Below, one piece after another: positions 59,883 to 64,000 of a stretch of DNA of 64,000 bases (position 1 is its first letter; each line of letters opens with the position of its first letter). The position numbers and the translations under genes were made by a program. The DNA lies in the NCBI RefSeq assembly GCF_011044975.1, contig NZ_JAAKZV010000007.1:19542-83541 (forward strand), in the 5' to 3' direction. The notes under the pieces were generated by a model that made no database searches, had not been told where the DNA came from, and saw only the letters and a program-made list of their open reading frames with translations. Origin of the DNA: Streptomyces coryli. GTDB taxonomy: Bacteria > Actinomycetota > Actinomycetes > Streptomycetales > Streptomycetaceae.

Positions 59883-62102
59883 GTGACTGACGCAAACGGA
59901 ACTGCCGCACCGCACACACCACTCGGCCGCCGGGCCTTCGTGGCCGGCTCGGGAGCCGTGCTGGGCGCGGCCGCGCTGGCCGGCTGGCCGCCGCACACCG
60001 CATACGCCGCCCCCGCGCCGGAGACCCGGGCCGCGATCCCGGCGTTCCCCGGCGCCGAGGGCGGCGGCAAGTTCGCCACCGGGGGCCGCGACGGCGAGGT
60101 CTACGAGGTCACCACCCTCGACGACTCCGGCCCCGGCTCGCTGCGCGAGGCGGTCTCGGCCGACAACCGCACGGTCGTCTTCCGGGTCTCCGGCACCATC
60201 CAGCTCAAGGGCGGCCTGGACATCACCGGCTCGAACCTCACCATCGCGGGGCAGACCGCACCCGGCGGCGGCATCTGCGTGGCCGGCAACGAGACGGAGA
60301 TCAAGGGCAGCAACATCATCCTGCGCTATCTGCGCTTCCGCGGCGGTGACGAACTGGGCACGCCCATCGACACGTTCGGGATGGAAGGCCAGGAGAACGT
60401 CATCATCGACCACTGCTCCATCAGCTGGGCGGTGGACGAGAACTGTTCCCCGTACAAGAACAAGAACGTCACCCTGCAGTGGTGCATCATCTCCGAGCCG
60501 CTGACCATGTCGGCGCACGAGAAGGGACGGCACGGCTTCGGCGGCATCTGGGGCGGCGACAACGTCTCTTACCACCATAACCTGCTGGTCCACAACGGCG
60601 GCCGCAACCCGCGGTTCGGCTTCGAGGAGGGCCTGAACCAGCTGGCCGACTCCCGCAACAACGTGATTTACAACTACGGCTACACCTCCTGCTACGGCGG
60701 CGAGTGGGCCGAGGGCATCAACATCGTCGGCAACTACTACAAGCCGGGTCCCAACACCCTGGAGGACATCGCGCCGGTCATCGTCAGCCCGGACCGCTTC
60801 GGCGCCTGGTACGTCGCCGGGAACGTCATCGAGGGCCACGACGAGGTCACCCAGGACAACCGCGAGGGCATCAAGCTGGGCGTCGGCGGCATCACGCTGC
60901 TCGACAAGCCGGCCGACCTGGCCCATCCGCTGCCGGAGCAGAGCGCGAAGGAGGCGTACGAGGCGGTGCTGGCCGGCGCGGGCGCGATCCTGCCGCGACG
61001 GGACGCGATCGACGCGCGGATCGTCGCCGATGTGCGCGGCGGTACGGGACGGATGATCAACTCCCAGCGGGAGGTGGGCGGCTGGGTGCCGCTGGTCTCC
61101 ACGAAGCCGCCCGCCGACTCCGACCACGACGGCGTCCCGGACGACTGGACGGGGGAGGGGGAGGGCGGATACACGCGGCTGGAGACGTATCTGAACTCGA
61201 TCGAGCGCACCGGCAAGGACAACCCCACGGTGACCCTCAAGTCCCCGTCGCCCGACCAGGTCTTCACGACCGACGTCGCCTTCGAGGTCGAGGCCTCGGC
61301 GGCCGCCGGCGAGACCATCGCCACCGTCGAGTACTACGCGGGCGACAAGAAGCTGGGCGAAACCACGAAGGCGCCGCACACCTTCACCTGGACCGGCGTC
61401 GCGGACGGCACCCACTACCTCACCGCCCGCGCCACCGACTCCGCCGGCACCGCAACCGCGTCCACCTGCACCCCGGTCCACGTCAACCACACGACGGCGA
61501 CCACGCCATGGCGCCTGAAGGACATCGGCAAAGTGCCCATCGCCGGTGCGGCGGCGCTGGACGGCGGGACCATCACGCTCAAGGGCTCCGGCAAGGTCGT
61601 CGGCCGCGAGGACGCCTGCAGCTTCCTCTACCAGCCGGTCAGCGCGCCGGAGGACGAGGTCGTGGAGATCATCGCCCGGCTCGACTCCCTGCCGCCGGTC
61701 TACGAAGGCGTCATGGCGGGCCTGATGATCCGCGAGAACCTCACCCCCGACTCCGCGTTCCTGATGCTCGGCATCACCTATCTCGACGGCGGCCTGAAGG
61801 CGCGCGGCTTCCGGATCGGGCGGTACGGCACCGAGACCTCCGACAGCGTCTATCCGTGGGACGGGGCGGAGAACGAGCACCTGGGCGACCTGCCGTACTA
61901 CCTGCGGATCACCAAGCGCGGCGCCGAGATCCAGGGGCATGTCTCCTCGGACGGGCTGAACTGGGGCAGCCACGTCGTCTACGAGCGCATCCCCATGGTC
62001 GACCGCGTCTACCTGGGGCTGGCCGTGGACGCCAACAAGGAGGCCAACGCCGTGGCGCACTACGCCACGGCGGCCTTCACCCACGTGAAGATCAATAAGT
62101 AG
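59883..62102 (+). CDS. Secreted pectate lyase (PL1-like) with Ig-like and C-terminal domains
   Basis: A 739-residue secreted pectate lyase. The signal is twin-arginine-like (GRRAFVAGSGAVLGAAAL). The beta-helix starts PAFPGAEGGGKFATGG and contains TLDDSGPGSLREAV, GSNLTIAGQTAPGGG, IIDHCSISWAVDENCS and YHHNLLVHNGGRNPRFG with the catalytic basic residues. Residues ~440-540 form an Ig-like domain (VTLKSPSPDQVFTTD; THYLTARATDSAG). The last ~190 residues form a beta-sandwich of the type that binds carbohydrate (IIARLDSLPPVYEGVMAGLM). It cleaves deesterified polygalacturonate. It is the last gene of the operon, ending 11 bases inside the convergent GH127. Confidence 0.9.
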   Translation: MTDANGTAAPHTPLGRRAFVAGSGAVLGAAALAGWPPHTAYAAPAPETRAAIPAFPGAEGGGKFATGGRDGEVYEVTTLDDSGPGSLREAVSADNRTVVFRVSGTIQLKGGLDITGSNLTIAGQTAPGGGICVAGNETEIKGSNIILRYLRFRGGDELGTPIDTFGMEGQENVIIDHCSISWAVDENCSPYKNKNVTLQWCIISEPLTMSAHEKGRHGFGGIWGGDNVSYHHNLLVHNGGRNPRFGFEEGLNQLADSRNNVIYNYGYTSCYGGEWAEGINIVGNYYKPGPNTLEDIAPVIVSPDRFGAWYVAGNVIEGHDEVTQDNREGIKLGVGGITLLDKPADLAHPLPEQSAKEAYEAVLAGAGAILPRRDAIDARIVADVRGGTGRMINSQREVGGWVPLVSTKPPADSDHDGVPDDWTGEGEGGYTRLETYLNSIERTGKDNPTVTLKSPSPDQVFTTDVAFEVEASAAAGETIATVEYYAGDKKLGETTKAPHTFTWTGVADGTHYLTARATDSAGTATASTCTPVHVNHTTATTPWRLKDIGKVPIAGAAALDGGTITLKGSGKVVGREDACSFLYQPVSAPEDEVVEIIARLDSLPPVYEGVMAGLMIRENLTPDSAFLMLGITYLDGGLKARGFRIGRYGTETSDSVYPWDGAENEHLGDLPYYLRITKRGAEIQGHVSSDGLNWGSHVVYERIPMVDRVYLGLAVDANKEANAVAHYATAAFTHVKINK

Positions 62103-64000
62103 CCAGCGGCATCCACACCCGCATGGCGCCGTCGCCGCGGTTGTCCCACTGGAAGTAGGGCACCGCGGTGGCGGTCGCCGGGCGGCTCGTGTCGTCGGTG
62201 TGCGGGCCGCCGTGGGTGCGGTACGGCAGGCCCGCCTCGTGGTCGCCGGAGACCGCGGCCGCGGCGGTGCGCAGCAGCACCGTACGGCCGACGCCGTCCA
62301 GGTCGTCCACGTCCACTTCCTCGAAGGCCGCGTCCGGCGGCAGCGCGAGGTCGTCCACCGCGTCGCCGGGCGCCTGGTCCGCCTGCTCGAAGCAGTACAC
62401 CAGCGGTCCGCGTTCGACGGCGGCGCAGCCGCGGACCGCGTCGATACGCGGGTGCGGCACGGTCAGCCGCGGCGTCATGTCCAGCTCCAGCACGACCCGG
62501 TCGCCGGGACGCCAGGCGCGGCGCAGCAGCGCGTAGCCGCTCTCGTCCGGTGCGGCCGGGCCGCGCTCGCCGGCGGCCTCGATCCAGGTGCTTGTGCTCC
62601 ACGGCGGGATCCGCAGCGCGAGCGCCCACGGCTCGTCCGGGGCGTGCGTGACCGTGACGGCGACCTGGCCGCGCCACGGATAGTCGGTCTCCACCCGCAG
62701 CCCCAGCTCGCCGCCCGCGAACGGCAGCGACAGCTCCATGGGCGCGTACTGGTGCAGGTGGAGGGTGTCGCCCGCCTGCGTGGCCGCGTAGTGCTCCAGC
62801 GACGCCACCAGGCGCGTGACGGCCGGCGGGCAGCAGGCCGAGTAGAACCACTCGTCGCGGCAGCGCGGATCGCCCACCGCGTCGGCGTGGTCGGGGCGGC
62901 GCTGCAGCGGGTTGCCCTTGTAGTACGTGCGGCCGTCCGCCGAGCGGGCGGCGCCGAAGGCGTTGTAGAGCGTGCGCTCGATGAGGTCGGCGTAGCGGGC
63001 CTCGCCGGTGGCCAGCAGCAGCCGCCAGCTCCACTGGATGCTCGCCGCCGAGGCGCAGGTCTCGTTGTACGACAGGTCGGGCGGCAGCTCGTACCGCTCG
63101 CCGAAGACCTCACCCACCTGCCGGGAGCCGAGGCCGCCGGTCAGCGACGTGCGGGCCGCGACCATGTCCTCCCAGCGGGCGATGGAGGCGGCCAGCAGCT
63201 CGTCGTCGCCGGTCTCGACGGCGACGTCGACAACCCCGGCTTCCAGGTACAGGCCGCGCACGGCATGCCCGGTCATCGCGGGGGCCTCGCGTACCGGCAG
63301 GTGGTCCTGCCGGTGCCGCTCGCCGTGTTTGTGCCGGCCGACCAGGCCGCGGCCGCGGCGCTCGGTGAAGGCCGTGGCCAGCTCCAGATATCGGGTCTCG
63401 CCGGTCGCGCGGTAGAGCTCCACCAGGGCGGTCTCGACCTCGGGGTGGCCGTCGAGTCCCGGGCCGGGATCGGCAAGGAAGACGGCGGCGAGGTGGTCGG
63501 CGCAGCGGCGGGCCACCGCGAGCAGCCGGCCGTCGGGGTCGGCGGCGCCGCGGTGGGCGGCGACGGCGGCCTGCATCAAGTGCCCGGCGCAGTAGTGCTC
63601 ATGGCTGTCGACCAGGCGGGTGTAGCGCTCGCCGGGGGAGGCGACCTGGTAGTGCGAGTCGAGGTAGCCGTCCTCTTGCTGGGCCCGTTCGAGGAGCTGT
63701 GCCGTGCCGGCGGAGAAGGCGGTGAGGGCCGCGTCGTCCGGTGCGTGCTGCAGCTCCCAGGCCGCGGACTCCAGGATCTTGTGCACATCGGAGTCCATGT
63801 AGACCGGGCCGCGGAAGTCGCCGTCCGCCTCGCCCGCGGCGATGCGGAGGTTGCGTATGTTGCCCGCCTTCTCCAGCCACTGGATGGCCAGCGGCAGGCT
63901 GACGGTGCGGTTGACGTCCTGCCAGCGCCGTAACGGGCCGCCGGTCAGCTCGATGCGCCGCGGCCGCAGCGGGCGGTGGGCGGAGCGGGCGGCGGGGGAG
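62092..64000 (-). CDS. GH127 beta-L-arabinofuranosidase-family enzyme, partial at right edge
   Basis: The visible 636 codons belong to an enzyme of the GH127 (DUF1680) family. The reading frame stays open beyond the right edge, so the start is not seen. The N-terminal region includes GGPLRRWQDVN and DFRGPVYMDSD. The metal/catalytic cysteines can be placed in YNETCAS (Glu-x-Cys) and YSACCPP (paired Cys, one the nucleophile), as in characterised GH127 enzymes. GHAVRGLYLEAGVVD is another family block. A TTA codon (63931-63933) lies in the partial N-terminal region. It is on the opposite strand to the operon and presumably trims arabinose or acidic sugar side chains of pectin. Confidence 0.93.
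   Translation of the reverse strand, partial: SPAARSAHRPLRPRRIELTGGPLRRWQDVNRTVSLPLAIQWLEKAGNIRNLRIAAGEADGDFRGPVYMDSDVHKILESAAWELQHAPDDAALTAFSAGTAQLLERAQQEDGYLDSHYQVASPGERYTRLVDSHEHYCAGHLMQAAVAAHRGAADPDGRLLAVARRCADHLAAVFLADPGPGLDGHPEVETALVELYRATGETRYLELATAFTERRGRGLVGRHKHGERHRQDHLPVREAPAMTGHAVRGLYLEAGVVDVAVETGDDELLAASIARWEDMVAARTSLTGGLGSRQVGEVFGERYELPPDLSYNETCASAASIQWSWRLLLATGEARYADLIERTLYNAFGAARSADGRTYYKGNPLQRRPDHADAVGDPRCRDEWFYSACCPPAVTRLVASLEHYAATQAGDTLHLHQYAPMELSLPFAGGELGLRVETDYPWRGQVAVTVTHAPDEPWALALRIPPWSTSTWIEAAGERGPAAPDESGYALLRRAWRPGDRVVLELDMTPRLTVPHPRIDAVRGCAAVERGPLVYCFEQADQAPGDAVDDLALPPDAAFEEVDVDDLDGVGRTVLLRTAAAAVSGDHEAGLPYRTHGGPHTDDTSRPATATAVPYFQWDNRGDGAMRVWMPLATY

Noticed and set aside
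57261-62084. A 1607-residue open frame on the minus strand over GH95 and pectate lyase
   Set aside because: It is an antisense shadow produced by high G+C. The composition is Gly/Val/Arg/Asp-rich without motifs, while the plus-strand genes have clear catalytic motifs.

Overview
The window is high-GC actinomycete DNA, most likely a Streptomyces chromosome. Supporting signs are the strong third-position G/C bias, many GTG starts, twin-arginine signal peptides, rare TTA leucine codons, a divergent tuf3-type EF-Tu and a fused LysX-type lysyl-tRNA synthetase. I saw no rRNA, tRNA, CRISPR array, insertion sequence or prophage gene. No intergenic gap exceeds about 250 bases.

Positions 1-24 kb hold mixed housekeeping and accessory genes. 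In order they are: a cut-off nucleoside hydrolase, a DUF3048 lipoprotein, a Ca2+/H+ antiporter, a methyltransferase, a P450 translationally coupled to a phosphotriesterase-family hydrolase, a DHFR-like reductase, secreted proteins, UppP, a TVP38-family protein, an AlkD-like repair protein, EF-Tu3, a spermidine synthase-like protein and an MFS exporter. These are followed by two broken tandem SH3b genes, a thioesterase-like protein, two left-handed beta-helix proteins, an EamA exporter divergent from an XRE-cupin regulator, a YbaK-type deacylase and a GNAT acetyltransferase. A 34-codon alanine-rich ORF full of GCA codons, followed by hairpins, precedes tuf3.

Positions 24-33 kb hold a leftward series: a 1138-residue Ser/Thr kinase with two WD40 propellers, an AAC(3)-type acetyltransferase, a secreted endonuclease/exonuclease/phosphatase-family protein, LysX and a rhomboid-like membrane protein.

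Positions 33-64 kb (continuing past the right edge) form a plant cell-wall pectin/rhamnogalacturonan utilisation locus. The left wing has an FAD oxidase, a lactonase-like amidohydrolase, an oxidoreductase fused to an SGNH acetylesterase, a pectin methylesterase, a secreted alpha/beta hydrolase, a second Gfo/Idh/MocA oxidoreductase, a GH28 enzyme and a regulator with a transposase-like HTH fused to GntR-FCD. Divergent from that regulator runs a compact 13-gene rightward operon (44647-62102). It encodes a sugar ABC importer without its ATPase, an unknown 643-residue protein, an RraA-type aldolase, a secreted beta-helix enzyme, and a cytosolic block of enoyl-CoA hydratase, family III CoA-transferase, signal-less solute-binding-like protein, SDR and DUF4432 epimerase. 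The operon ends with secreted GH95 and pectate lyase. A GH127 enzyme converges on it from the right edge.

The secreted enzymes would depolymerise and de-esterify pectin, the ABC system would import the fragments, and the cytosolic enzymes would oxidise and cleave the released sugars or sugar acids. The CoA-transferase/hydratase/aldolase block is not part of any sugar pathway I know and is the best candidate for an undescribed function. Several secreted pectin enzymes carry a TTA codon, which suggests bldA (developmental) control.
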